Shown piece by piece: positions 1-8,291 of a DNA stretch of 64,000 nucleotides. Under the pieces are notes generated by a model. The model ran no database searches. It worked only from the letters and a program-made list of their open reading frames with translations, and was not told the DNA's origin. Position numbers and translations under genes: made by a program. Within the stretch, counting starts at the first letter, position 1. Each line of letters begins with the position of its first letter. This DNA is from Sphingobacteruim zhuxiongii (GTDB lineage: Bacteria > Bacteroidota > Bacteroidia > Sphingobacteriales > Sphingobacteriaceae), in NCBI RefSeq assembly GCF_009557615.1, contig NZ_CP045652.1, positions 3,410,001 to 3,474,000 on the forward strand, in the 5' to 3' direction.

Positions 1-1692
1 GTGATGGGTGCAGGAAAGACGATTGACATCACAGTAAATGACAATAAGGTTTCTGTACGTGACTATGGTCGCGGTATTCCGATTGGATCGGTTGTCGATG
101 TTGTTTCTAAGATTAATACAGGAGGAAAATACGATAGTAAGGCATTCCAGAAATCTGTGGGCCTAAATGGTGTCGGAACGAAAGCCGTAAATGCTTTGTC
201 TAACCAATTTACCGTGCAATCTTACCGTCAAGGACAAACACGTATTGCGCTATTTAGCAAAGGGGAACTCCTAACGGACGAACAAAAAGAGACCACACAA
301 CGGAACGGTACTTCGGTTACTTTCTATCCGGATGATTCGATCTTTAAAAACTACAAATACCGTTCGGAATTTGTAGAGAATATGATTTGGAATTATGTTT
401 TTTTAAATTCTGGATTAACGATCAATTTCAACGGTCAAAAGTTTATATCGGAAAACGGCCTAAGAGATCTTTTGGAGCGTAATGTTGATACAGAAAGCAT
501 GCGTTATCCGATCATTCATTTGCGTGGTGAGGACATTGAAATTGCGATGACCCATGGGCAGCAATATGGTGAAGAGTATTATTCTTTCGTCAACGGACAA
601 CACACTACACAAGGAGGTACCCATCAGGCCGCTTTTCGTGAAGCTTTGGTGAAAACTATTCGCGAATTCTACAAAAAAGAATTTGATGCGTCAGATATCC
701 GTGCGTCCATTATTGGAGCAATCGCTATTAAAGTACAAGAGCCTGTATTTGAATCGCAAACGAAAACAAAACTAGGTTCACAAAGCGTTGGTCCCGAAGG
801 GCCTACAGTGCGTACGTTCATCAATGATTTTTTAAAGAAAGCCCTGGATGATTACCTACATAAGGATGCTGCAACTGCGGATGCCTTATTGAAGCGAATT
901 ATGCAATCTGAGCGTGAGCGTAAAGATATTGCAGGTATCAAGAAACTAGCGAATGAACGTGCGAAGAAAGCGTCTTTACATAACAGAAAATTAAGAGATT
1001 GTAAAATACACTTCAGCGATAAGCATGAACGTAACTTAGAAACTACCTTATTCATTACCGAGGGGGATTCCGCGAGTGGATCGATTACTAAATCCCGTGA
1101 TGTGCAAACGCAAGCCGTATTCAGTTTAAAGGGAAAACCATTGAACTCCTATGGCTTAACGAAGAAAATTGTTTATGAAAATGAGGAGTTTAATTTGCTC
1201 CAACATGCGCTAAATATTGAGGATGGCATTGAAGGACTACGTTATAATAACATTGTTTTTGCAACAGATGCCGATGTCGATGGAATGCACATTCGCTTAC
1301 TATTGATGACCTTTTTCTTGCAATTTTTCCCTGAACTTGTCAAAGCGGGGCACGTCTCTATTTTACAAACTCCGTTATTTCGCGTCCGCAATAAGAAGGA
1401 AACAATTTATTGCTATTCGGATGAGGAAAGACAGCGTGCTATCGCAAAATTGGGCAGCAAGCCAGAAATTACACGTTTCAAAGGTTTGGGTGAAATTTCA
1501 CCTTCCGAATTTGGACTATTTATCGGAAATGACATGCGTTTAGAACCAGTTATTTTATCAAAAGACAATAAACTTTCACAGTTGTTGGAGTATTATATGG
1601 GTAAAAACACACCTGATCGTCAACAACACATTGTCAACAACCTGAGAATAGAAGTTGACTTAGAGGCCGAATTAGCTAAAGAAGCCTTTTAA
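1..1692 (+). CDS. parE: DNA topoisomerase IV subunit B, 5'-truncated by window edge
   Basis: ATPase subunit of a type IIA topoisomerase, which with ParC decatenates and relaxes DNA. The visible 563 residues start inside the GHKL ATPase domain: DYGRGIPIG at about 21-29 and the glycine-rich lid GLNGVGTKA at 54-62. The transducer Q-T-K loop is near 253-255. The TOPRIM motifs EGDSASGS (354-361) and DADVDGMH (423-430) follow, and the protein ends soon after the TOPRIM region. The family is about 620-650 residues, so roughly 60-80 N-terminal residues lie off the left edge and the GTG at base 1 is not the real start. GyrB is the alternative. The assignment to ParE rests on general resemblance to Bacteroidota ParE. 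A strong hairpin follows the stop. Confidence 0.85.
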   Translation: MMGAGKTIDITVNDNKVSVRDYGRGIPIGSVVDVVSKINTGGKYDSKAFQKSVGLNGVGTKAVNALSNQFTVQSYRQGQTRIALFSKGELLTDEQKETTQRNGTSVTFYPDDSIFKNYKYRSEFVENMIWNYVFLNSGLTINFNGQKFISENGLRDLLERNVDTESMRYPIIHLRGEDIEIAMTHGQQYGEEYYSFVNGQHTTQGGTHQAAFREALVKTIREFYKKEFDASDIRASIIGAIAIKVQEPVFESQTKTKLGSQSVGPEGPTVRTFINDFLKKALDDYLHKDAATADALLKRIMQSERERKDIAGIKKLANERAKKASLHNRKLRDCKIHFSDKHERNLETTLFITEGDSASGSITKSRDVQTQAVFSLKGKPLNSYGLTKKIVYENEEFNLLQHALNIEDGIEGLRYNNIVFATDADVDGMHIRLLLMTFFLQFFPELVKAGHVSILQTPLFRVRNKKETIYCYSDEERQRAIAKLGSKPEITRFKGLGEISPSEFGLFIGNDMRLEPVILSKDNKLSQLLEYYMGKNTPDRQQHIVNNLRIEVDLEAELAKEAF

Positions 1693-1700
1693 CCTATAAG

Positions 1701-1717
1701 GGGGAGGATTCCTCCCC
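1701..1717 (+). terminator. Hairpin after parE
   Basis: An 8-bp perfect stem (GGGGAGGA pairing with TCCTCCCC around one central T) lies 8 nt after the parE stop. It is followed by a weak T-rich stretch (TATTTATATT). It probably ends the parE transcript before purU, although the T tract is poor for an intrinsic terminator. Confidence 0.55.
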
Positions 1718-1742
1718 TATTTATATTGCAACCTAACCTAAA

Positions 1743-2585
1743 ATGCATAATCAAACCTTAATACTCATCCAATGTAAGGATGCTGTTGGCCTTGTTGCCA
1801 TCATATCTAATGTTTTGGCTCAACATCAGCTCAATATCGTTGCTATGCGCGAATTTGTAGATGAAGTCGATCACAAATTCTTCGTACGCGTGGTCTGTAC
1901 TGGACCGTTAAGTGATAAAGTGAGGTTACAAACTGACTTATCCGCCCAACTGCCAGATAGCACACAAATTACGATTAACCCGGATGTTCAAAAGAAGTTA
2001 GTTATTTTGGTTACGAAAGAACATCATTGCTTGGCGGATATTCTGGTTCGCTATTATTTCAAAACTTTACAAGCCGACGTTGCTGCCGTCATCGGTAATT
2101 ACGATACACTTCAGCAGTTCACTGAAAAGTTCGATATACCATTCCATTATATCTCCCATGAAGGCATAACTAAAGAGGCGTTTGAATCCAACTTAGCAGA
2201 GGCAATTAAACCTTACCAACCGGACTATATTATTCTGGCTAAGTTTATGCGAATCCTTTCTCCGAGTTTTGTGAGTCAATTCAAAGGAAAATTGGTCAAT
2301 ATTCACCATTCATTCTTGCCTGCATTCATTGGTGCAAACCCTTATCAACAGGCTCACGACCGCGGTGTGAAAATTATCGGAGCAACCGCCCACTACGTTA
2401 CGGACGACCTTGACGAAGGGCCAATTATAGTTCAAAACACCAAGTCAATTGATCATAGCTACGATGTACAACGTATGAGAACCGCAGGTAAGGAAATCGA
2501 AAAAGCCGTACTTGTTCGTGCAATTCAACTACTTACGGAAGATCGTGTTATGCTGAATGGCAATAAGACGATTGTGTTCAAATAA
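1743..2585 (+). CDS. purU: Formyltetrahydrofolate deformylase
   Basis: Hydrolyses 10-formyl-THF to formate and THF, balancing one-carbon pools and supplying formate for purine synthesis. The 280 residues match the family length. An N-terminal ACT-type regulatory domain covers about residues 5-80. The C-terminal formyltransferase-fold domain carries NIHHSFLPAF at 186-195, with the catalytic Asn and His, and a T-D-D-L-D-E-G-P segment at about 220-227 with the catalytic Asp. The ATG at 1743 begins directly before the ACT domain. The gene sits alone between the parE hairpin and a 225-bp structured gap. Confidence 0.93.
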   Translation: MHNQTLILIQCKDAVGLVAIISNVLAQHQLNIVAMREFVDEVDHKFFVRVVCTGPLSDKVRLQTDLSAQLPDSTQITINPDVQKKLVILVTKEHHCLADILVRYYFKTLQADVAAVIGNYDTLQQFTEKFDIPFHYISHEGITKEAFESNLAEAIKPYQPDYIILAKFMRILSPSFVSQFKGKLVNIHHSFLPAFIGANPYQQAHDRGVKIIGATAHYVTDDLDEGPIIVQNTKSIDHSYDVQRMRTAGKEIEKAVLVRAIQLLTEDRVMLNGNKTIVFK

Positions 2586-2641
2586 TCGTAAGATTGAAAT
2601 GGTTGTGGTATTAAATGGAATGTAGATGTATGTTTCTTTGG

Positions 2642-2669
2642 AGTTCACTAGATTTAAATCTGATGAACT
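2642..2669. repeat. 28-bp imperfect palindrome in the purU-downstream gap
   Basis: The arms AGTTCACTAGATTT and AAATCTGATGAACT pair over 14 positions with two mismatches and no loop. A second small hairpin (GAGCG/CGCTC) lies at 2676-2689 and a third (AAAGTGA/TCACTTT) at 2733-2752. It could be an operator, a terminator for purU or part of a leader of the next gene. No T tract follows it, so I do not call it a terminator. Confidence 0.5.
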
Positions 2670-2810
2670 AGCATTGAGCGATTACGCTCTAAATCCAATA
2701 TATAGCACCAAATCACTCTTTTTCAATTTTCCAAAGTGACTTAAATCACTTTTCCATCTATGCTTCATTACTTTTTATGTGCATAAATATTCGCTATTTG
2801 CGACGCACAG

Positions 2811-4601
2811 ATGAAGACGATGACCCACACATTTCACATTCCTGTTTTAGGATTAGCCTATTCCGTAGATACCCCATTAAAAGTAGCACAATACGGTATT
2901 TCCTCCGTAGTTTCTATTGTTGATGATGAGTTAGTCGAACGATTAAGAGCTTACTATAGCAGACTGAATAATTTAGGATACGAAGAGATTAAGAAACATG
3001 CTACGGATGCTCGCGCAAACCGCATAACTGCATATTTGAACTTATTAAAAGATTTAGTTGAGAAGCAGGTAAACCATATCAGACATAGCAATTGGTTGAA
3101 AGACGAACAGGCTGTTCAATATTTTAATCTGTTGCCAGACGGTGGTTTAAAACAGCTTTTTAAGCGCTGGATAAACTTAGAAGCTGGCAGAGAGAAAGAG
3201 ACGCTTACCCAATCAATTCGGGCACAAATTACCCCTGGGGATATTGACGTTAATATCATGTCTAAAGTTGACAAGATAAACTATGATGCGAAGGGAGTTA
3301 TGTTGGCGGAGCATTATTCAGATGCTTCTGCTGCGCTACGAGGTTTTGCAAACAGCGGATTACACTCGTCGATGGTTTTATCGGCCGGTATGAATCCCAG
3401 ATTATATAGTTACCTAGCAGAGTTTCCAGCCTTTATGCCGAATAGCGCTGGGAAATTCGATAAGAAGATTACTTTGAAGGTTTCCGATTATCGATCTGCA
3501 TTAATTCAAGCTAAGTTTTTAGCGAAGAGAGGTATTTGGATTTCTGAATACCGTATCGAATCGGGCTTAAATTGTGGAGGACATGCGTTTGCCACCGAGG
3601 GCTTCCTATTGGGCCCGATTCTAGAAGAATTTAAGACTAATAAACAACATATTATCCAAGAAGTTCTGCCATTGTACCAACAAGCTTTGACAGAACGAGG
3701 GATTGCCTTTAACGAGACCCCGGAGCTGAAGATTACAGTTCAAGGCGGTGTAGGCACAAATCGGGAGCACCAGTTTTTATTGAATTACTATGGTGTAGAT
3801 CAAGTAGGCTGGGGTTCCCCATTTTTATTGGTTCCAGAAGCGACGACCGTCGATGAAGAAACTTTACAAAATTTAGCAAATGCGCAAGCTTCTGATTTTT
3901 ATATCAGCGACGCTTCACCACTAGGCGTTCCATTTAACAATTTTAGAAAGAGCACAGCCGAAAGAAGCCGACTAGAGCGTATTGAACAAGGTAAACCGGG
4001 CTTTCCTTGTACAAAGAAATACTTGGTTTCGAATAATGAATGTGGTGAAGAATTAGTGTGTACGGCCTCCCGTCAGTATCAAAACCAAAAGATTAAGGAA
4101 TTGAAATCAGCTGAAATTACGGGAGAAGCATATCAGCAAGCTTTCAACAAGATTGTTGAAAAGCAATGTTTATGTGAAGGTCTCGCGACACCTGCCTACC
4201 TTAAATACGATATCCTAAAACCTAGAGAGCGACGTGCTGTCGCGATTTGCCCCGGACCAAATACAGCTTATTTCAACAAGGTCTACACATTAAATGAAAT
4301 GGTAGATCATATATACGGGCGAATAAACGTCTTAAAAAACGTGGAACGTCCTTCGTTTTTCGTAAATGAATTAGAGCTATATGTCAATCATTTGAAAACT
4401 TACATCCAAAACAATGTAACGGACCTAGACATTAAGAAGAAGAAATACATCAATAAATTCAATGCGCAACTCTTGGATGGCATTGCCTATTACCGAAAAT
4501 TGCAAGAGCAAGCTCAACAAGCCTTTGGAGAGTCTAAAGCTAGTTTTTTTGAGCAACTAAGAATTTATGAGATGCAATTAAAACCCCTTGTCGTAGAATA
4601 A
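2811..4601 (+). CDS. Large uncharacterised cysteine-rich protein
   Basis: I do not recognise a named family for this 596-residue protein, which has no signal peptide or membrane segment. The N-terminus (about 10-35) resembles the start of TIM-barrel flavoenzymes, with a T-P-L-K-V-A-x-Y-G-I pattern. The middle has ESGLNCGGHAF (250-260) and VQGGVGT (310-316), which recall phosphate- or FMN-binding loops of nitronate-monooxygenase-like barrels. The C-terminal third has cysteines at 400, 411, 417, 453, 455 and 480, in an arrangement that could hold an Fe-S cluster or zinc. The last ~100 residues are charged and helical. It stands alone, ends with its own terminator, and has a 225-bp structured upstream gap. 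A redox or flavoprotein role is inference only. Confidence 0.8.
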   Translation: MKTMTHTFHIPVLGLAYSVDTPLKVAQYGISSVVSIVDDELVERLRAYYSRLNNLGYEEIKKHATDARANRITAYLNLLKDLVEKQVNHIRHSNWLKDEQAVQYFNLLPDGGLKQLFKRWINLEAGREKETLTQSIRAQITPGDIDVNIMSKVDKINYDAKGVMLAEHYSDASAALRGFANSGLHSSMVLSAGMNPRLYSYLAEFPAFMPNSAGKFDKKITLKVSDYRSALIQAKFLAKRGIWISEYRIESGLNCGGHAFATEGFLLGPILEEFKTNKQHIIQEVLPLYQQALTERGIAFNETPELKITVQGGVGTNREHQFLLNYYGVDQVGWGSPFLLVPEATTVDEETLQNLANAQASDFYISDASPLGVPFNNFRKSTAERSRLERIEQGKPGFPCTKKYLVSNNECGEELVCTASRQYQNQKIKELKSAEITGEAYQQAFNKIVEKQCLCEGLATPAYLKYDILKPRERRAVAICPGPNTAYFNKVYTLNEMVDHIYGRINVLKNVERPSFFVNELELYVNHLKTYIQNNVTDLDIKKKKYINKFNAQLLDGIAYYRKLQEQAQQAFGESKASFFEQLRIYEMQLKPLVVE

Positions 4602-4651
4602 AACGGAGTTTATTAAGAATAAGATACTGTGAATTTAGAATTGTAGGAATT

Positions 4652-4681
4652 GGCCATCGTAATTGATGGCCTTTTCTATTT
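4652..4681 (+). terminator. Rho-independent terminator
   Basis: A 7-bp stem GGCCATC/GATGGCC with a 6-nt loop is followed by TTTTCTATTTT. It ends the transcript of the preceding 596-residue protein. The T tract overlaps the 3' end of the convergent methyltransferase gene. Confidence 0.8.
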
Positions 4682-5596
4682 TGCTATTTTTCTAAACTTA
4701 CCAAAAACTCCCAATGGAAGTTTTGGTCCTGCAGTTGCCTGTAGGAAAAGTTCTCCAATTTCTAAATTTTCTACTTGAGGATAAGAAGTTCGGATTAGAT
4801 TTTCGACAATGACTGAAGAAAATCCTAAAGAGTATGTATTCAGGATAAGAAAATGTTCTTTCGGATCAAGAAGCTGTACAACATCTTTCATCATCTCCAT
4901 AATATGATCTTCCAATTTCCACTTCTCCCCTTTTGGACCATGTCCATAAGCAGGAGGATCAAGGATAATCCCATTATACGTATTCCCTCGCTTAAGCTCT
5001 CTTTTCACAAACTTTAAGGCATCTTCTACCACCCAACGAATGTCTTTGATTTCCGACAATTCTTGGTTTTCATTTGCCCAGGTAACCACTTGCTTAATGG
5101 AATCTACGTGCGTTGTATCAGCACCTGCTGCTTTCGCAATCAATGAAGCGCCTCCAGTATAGGCGAATAAGTTTAAGACTTTCGGTGTTGCAGTTTTAAA
5201 AGATTTGATAGAATTGGAAATATAATCCCAATTGACCGCTTGTTCAGGGAAAATACCGACATGCTTAAAAGAAGTTAAGCCTAAGCGAAACCTAATTAAT
5301 ACATCATTATTTTTGTATTCAATATGCCAGCGATCGGCTGTCTTTGGATTCTTTTTCAACCATTCTCCCGACGTTGCGGAGCGTCCCTTAAATTTGATGT
5401 GGTATCTCTTATTCCACTCAGCTTCTGAAAGACTCTTTGGCCATACGGCCTGTGGTTCAGGGCGAATAAGAATTAATTCTCCGAAGCGTTCTAATTTCTC
5501 AAAATCGCCACAGTCGATTAGTTCATAGTCTTTCCAGTGTTGTGGAGTTAGTAGTTGTATTTGCGTTGAAGTGTTCAAAGTATTAATTTTCTGCAA
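4676..5596 (-). CDS. SAM-dependent RNA methyltransferase, RlmI-like
   Basis: Class I SAM-dependent methyltransferase resembling the 23S rRNA m5C methyltransferase RlmI. The SAM loop is FAYTGG at 144-149 and the target-base motif is DPPAYGHG at 213-220, of the [DN]PPxF/Y type. The N-terminal ~110 residues form a small beta-rich domain, shorter than the PUA domain of E. coli RlmI. The start is uncertain: the first in-frame TTG at 5596 lies inside a -7 promoter box (5594-5601, minus strand), so it is probably not translated. There is no in-frame ATG before the conserved W-K-D-Y-E-L segment at 21-26. A second TTG six codons later (5578) or an ATT is more likely. It follows the mlaFE pair on the same strand with a 29-nt gap. 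Confidence 0.75.
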   Translation of the reverse strand: MQKINTLNTSTQIQLLTPQHWKDYELIDCGDFEKLERFGELILIRPEPQAVWPKSLSEAEWNKRYHIKFKGRSATSGEWLKKNPKTADRWHIEYKNNDVLIRFRLGLTSFKHVGIFPEQAVNWDYISNSIKSFKTATPKVLNLFAYTGGASLIAKAAGADTTHVDSIKQVVTWANENQELSEIKDIRWVVEDALKFVKRELKRGNTYNGIILDPPAYGHGPKGEKWKLEDHIMEMMKDVVQLLDPKEHFLILNTYSLGFSSVIVENLIRTSYPQVENLEIGELFLQATAGPKLPLGVFGKFRKIAK

Positions 5597-5601
5597 AGAT
5601 A
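5594..5601 (-). promoter_or_regulatory. -7 promoter box (TATCTTTG) before the RlmI-like gene
   Basis: It matches the Bacteroidota -7 consensus TAnnTTTG on the minus strand. Its last three bases are the TTG that an ORF caller would take as the start, so real translation should begin downstream. No convincing -33 TTG was seen. Confidence 0.4.
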
Positions 5602-5625
5602 GAAATTTAGAGTAAAGAATGACTT

Positions 5626-6384
5626 TTATTGCTTGATGGTATCTCTTGCTGCTTTCATCAATGGACTTGCAAACACGAAATCATTTAACTCTTTATTATC
5701 GGATTTCAACATATCCTGATTCGATCCCTCCCAATATTTTTGTCCTTTAAATAAAAACAAGATATACTCTCCAATACCCATTACCGAATTCATATCATGT
5801 GTTACCACAACAGTCGTACATTTGAATTCTTCTGTTAAGTCTTGGATTAATTCATCAATCAATATGGAAGTAGCTGGATCTAAACCTGAGTTCGGTTCAT
5901 CACAGAATAGGTATTTTGGGTTCATGCTAATCGCGCGAGCGATTCCGACCCTTTTTTTCATTCCTCCAGAAAGTTCAGAAGGAAATAAATCGTTCTTACC
6001 AGCAAGATTCACGCGTTCTAAACAGAAATTTGCACGCTCTACTTTCTCCTTACGACTCATCTCAGTAAACATGTCTAATGAGAATACGATGTTTTGCTCT
6101 ACAGTCATGGAATCAAATAGTGCGGAATTCTGAAATAGCATCCCTATCTCTTTACGAATTGGCACTTTCTCTTCGAAGCTCATTTTAGTAAACTCATCGC
6201 CATCAAAGTACACTTTACCCTGAGTCGGTTCATGCAGCCCTACAATACACTTAAGCAAGGTACTCTTTCCTGATCCAGATCCCCCGATGATTAAACTAAC
6301 TTTACCGGGTTCAAAAACCGCATCAATACCGGTTAATACATGATTACTACCAAAAGATTTATGTATGTTCTTAACTTCAATCAT
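5626..6384 (-). CDS. mlaF: Lipid-transport ABC ATPase, MlaF type
   Basis: ATPase of an MlaFE-type importer/exporter that moves phospholipids between the inner and outer membranes. The 252 residues carry Walker A GGSGSGKST (34-42), the signature LSGGMKKR (138-145) typical of the MlaF/Ttg2A group, Walker B YLFCDEP (158-164) and the D-loop SGLDP. It lies 4 nt downstream of the permease gene in the same operon. No MlaD (MCE) protein follows in this window, so the substrate-binding partner must be encoded elsewhere. Confidence 0.9.
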   Translation of the reverse strand: MIEVKNIHKSFGSNHVLTGIDAVFEPGKVSLIIGGSGSGKSTLLKCIVGLHEPTQGKVYFDGDEFTKMSFEEKVPIRKEIGMLFQNSALFDSMTVEQNIVFSLDMFTEMSRKEKVERANFCLERVNLAGKNDLFPSELSGGMKKRVGIARAISMNPKYLFCDEPNSGLDPATSILIDELIQDLTEEFKCTTVVVTHDMNSVMGIGEYILFLFKGQKYWEGSNQDMLKSDNKELNDFVFASPLMKAARDTIKQ

Positions 6385-6388
6385 CGTC

Positions 6389-7123
6389 TTATAACATTAA
6401 TGCTGTAATAATATAATCACATGCTAGGATAGAAATACATCCTATCACCACTGCACGAGTTCCGGCTTGCCCTACTTCTAAGGCACCACCACGAACATAA
6501 AAGCCCTTATAAGCGGGTACTGAAGTAATAATAAAACCAAAGACAAATGCTTTTACCATGGCTACAGCAATCGTAAAACCATTAAAACCACCCTGAATAC
6601 CTTCAATGTAATCATCTGCACTTACGGCACCTGATAATACTCCACCGAGTAAACCGCCAATCAATGCACAACCGATAGCAATGGTGACAAGAACTGGCAC
6701 CATAATAGCCCCTGCAAGAATTTTAGGTAGGATTAAGTATCCGGCGGCATTAATTCCCATAATTTCAAGGGCATCAATTTGCTCGGTAACACGCATCGAT
6801 CCGATTTGCGAAGAAATTGAACTACCAACCTTTCCCATCAGTACTAATGCTGAGATCGTAGGACCTAATTCTAGAATATTGGAATCCCTGTTAATCTGTC
6901 CAATAACAGAACTTGGAATAAGATCAGAAACTAATTGAAAGGCAATTTGCATGGTCATTACCGCACCAATGAAAGTCGATATAATGACGATAAGTCCAAC
7001 CGAACCTACGCCAATCTCGTTCATTTCGTGAAGTATTTCTTTGATGTATATTTTCCATTTTTCAGGTTTCCGGAAAACCTTCTTCAATAGTAACAGGTAC
7101 TCACCAAAATAGTAAAATATCAT
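6389..7123 (-). CDS. mlaE: Lipid-transport ABC permease, MlaE type
   Basis: Integral membrane subunit of the MlaFE transporter, 244 residues with about five or six hydrophobic segments. It shows the MlaE hallmarks: an N-terminal amphipathic interface helix, the segment V-G-S-S-I-S-S-Q-I-G-S-M near the middle, and the E-Q-I-D-A-L-E-I-M-G-I-N signature that couples to MlaF. It is the first gene of a two-gene operon with mlaF. A possible minus-strand -7 box (TAGATTTG, 7232-7239) lies about 110 nt upstream. MlaE normally pairs with an MCE protein, which is absent here. Confidence 0.92.
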   Translation of the reverse strand: MIFYYFGEYLLLLKKVFRKPEKWKIYIKEILHEMNEIGVGSVGLIVIISTFIGAVMTMQIAFQLVSDLIPSSVIGQINRDSNILELGPTISALVLMGKVGSSISSQIGSMRVTEQIDALEIMGINAAGYLILPKILAGAIMVPVLVTIAIGCALIGGLLGGVLSGAVSADDYIEGIQGGFNGFTIAVAMVKAFVFGFIITSVPAYKGFYVRGGALEVGQAGTRAVVIGCISILACDYIITALML

Positions 7124-7303
7124 ACGTTGGAATTATTACGTTTTATTATTCTAAGTCTTTTTTTAACGTGGCGAAGAACAATTTGTTTTCATTTTTTCAA
7201 TATACAAATTAGTCTCGACTATTTTCACCGACAAATCTAATTGATTTACCGAAAATATCCCTAGCATAACCTATTTTAAGTGATTTAATTTGTATTATCG
7301 TAG

Positions 7304-7311
7304 TAGTTTTG
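7304..7311 (+). promoter_or_regulatory. -7 promoter box (TAGTTTTG) before the LiaF-like gene
   Basis: TAnnTTTG match 21 nt before the ATG at 7333. It overlaps the in-frame TTG at 7309, which argues that translation starts at 7333 instead. Confidence 0.45.
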
Positions 7312-7332
7312 GAAGAACAAAGCAAACTAAAA

Positions 7333-8265
7333 ATGAACAATAAAGTAGCATCAGGTATATGGTTCGTATTCATCGGACTGGTATTATTACTTCACAATTT
7401 CCATGTCATCGACTTTCATTTCTTGCAAGTCTTAAAATTCTGGCCACTCTTATTGGTTTCAATTGGGATAAACCTGTTGTTACAAAACAGACCGTACAGC
7501 ACCTATTTGATCGCCGGAATCAACATCTTATTATGTGGATTTGTATTCTTCAAAGGAATAACTGACAACCCTTCTTCAAGAACCACTATTGAAAGCGTAT
7601 TTGAGAACAGTATTACGGTTAATAATGGCGAGGAAGATAATCATACTTACAGCAAAAAGGTAAGTGCAGATTTTTCGGACGCTATTGAAGAAGCAAGCCT
7701 AACCATCAATGGGGGCGCTGCAAAATATAGATTTACTACGAAAGCAGACTCAAGCATCCTATTTAGTGGCGCAACGAACGCTAATAACATGAAGTTAAAC
7801 TTAGAGAAAACGGGCTCTGTTAAAAGCAACCTAGAGCTGAATTCTAGCATAGAAGGAACTGGAAAAAGTAATAGTTTTGTTGATTTAATGCTAAACGAGG
7901 CTCCAATTTGGAATTTCGAGTTTAACGTAGGAGCCGCTGCCTTAGAGGGAGACTTTAAGAACTTGAAGATAAAACGCCTAGAGTTGAATTCTGGTGCTAG
8001 TAAAATGAGTTTGACCTTACCTAATCCTCAAATCGGCACATCGGAACTCGAGATCAATACAGCTGCTTCTCAGGTACACTTGCAAATTCCTAAGGGCGTA
8101 CCATGCCGCGTAGAATACGATAGTATCATCTCAAACAACAAATTGGAAGACATTGATGAAAAAGATGGCGATGTACGTCAATCATCAGGATATGATCAAG
8201 CAGCAAACCGTTATAACATCGTAATCTCTGGCGCAGCAAATTCCTTGACTATCGTTCGCTATTAA
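7333..8265 (+). CDS. LiaF-like membrane protein with toast-rack domain
   Basis: Envelope protein of about 310 residues. The first ~75 residues hold four short hydrophobic segments of the LiaI/DUF5668 type (G-I-W-F-V-F-I-G-L-V-L-L-L, then W-P-L-L-L-V-S-I-G-I). The rest is a soluble beta-rich region with repeating L-E-x-N-x-G-A-x-x patterns, as in the LiaF C-terminal (toast-rack/DUF4097-like) fold. In Firmicutes LiaF modulates envelope-stress signalling, but no two-component system is next to this gene, so only the architecture is assigned. The ATG at 7333 is chosen over the TTG at 7309 because that TTG lies in a -7 box. Confidence 0.75.
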   Translation: MNNKVASGIWFVFIGLVLLLHNFHVIDFHFLQVLKFWPLLLVSIGINLLLQNRPYSTYLIAGINILLCGFVFFKGITDNPSSRTTIESVFENSITVNNGEEDNHTYSKKVSADFSDAIEEASLTINGGAAKYRFTTKADSSILFSGATNANNMKLNLEKTGSVKSNLELNSSIEGTGKSNSFVDLMLNEAPIWNFEFNVGAAALEGDFKNLKIKRLELNSGASKMSLTLPNPQIGTSELEINTAASQVHLQIPKGVPCRVEYDSIISNNKLEDIDEKDGDVRQSSGYDQAANRYNIVISGAANSLTIVRY

Positions 8266-8276
8266 TAGAAATTAGC

Positions 8277-8284
8277 TAACTTTG
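8277..8284 (+). promoter_or_regulatory. -7 promoter box (TAACTTTG) directly before ispG
   Basis: Exact TAnnTTTG match ending 7 nt before the ispG ATG at 8292. Transcription would start at or next to the start codon, giving a leaderless or nearly leaderless mRNA. Confidence 0.5.
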
Positions 8285-8291
8285 CAAGAGC

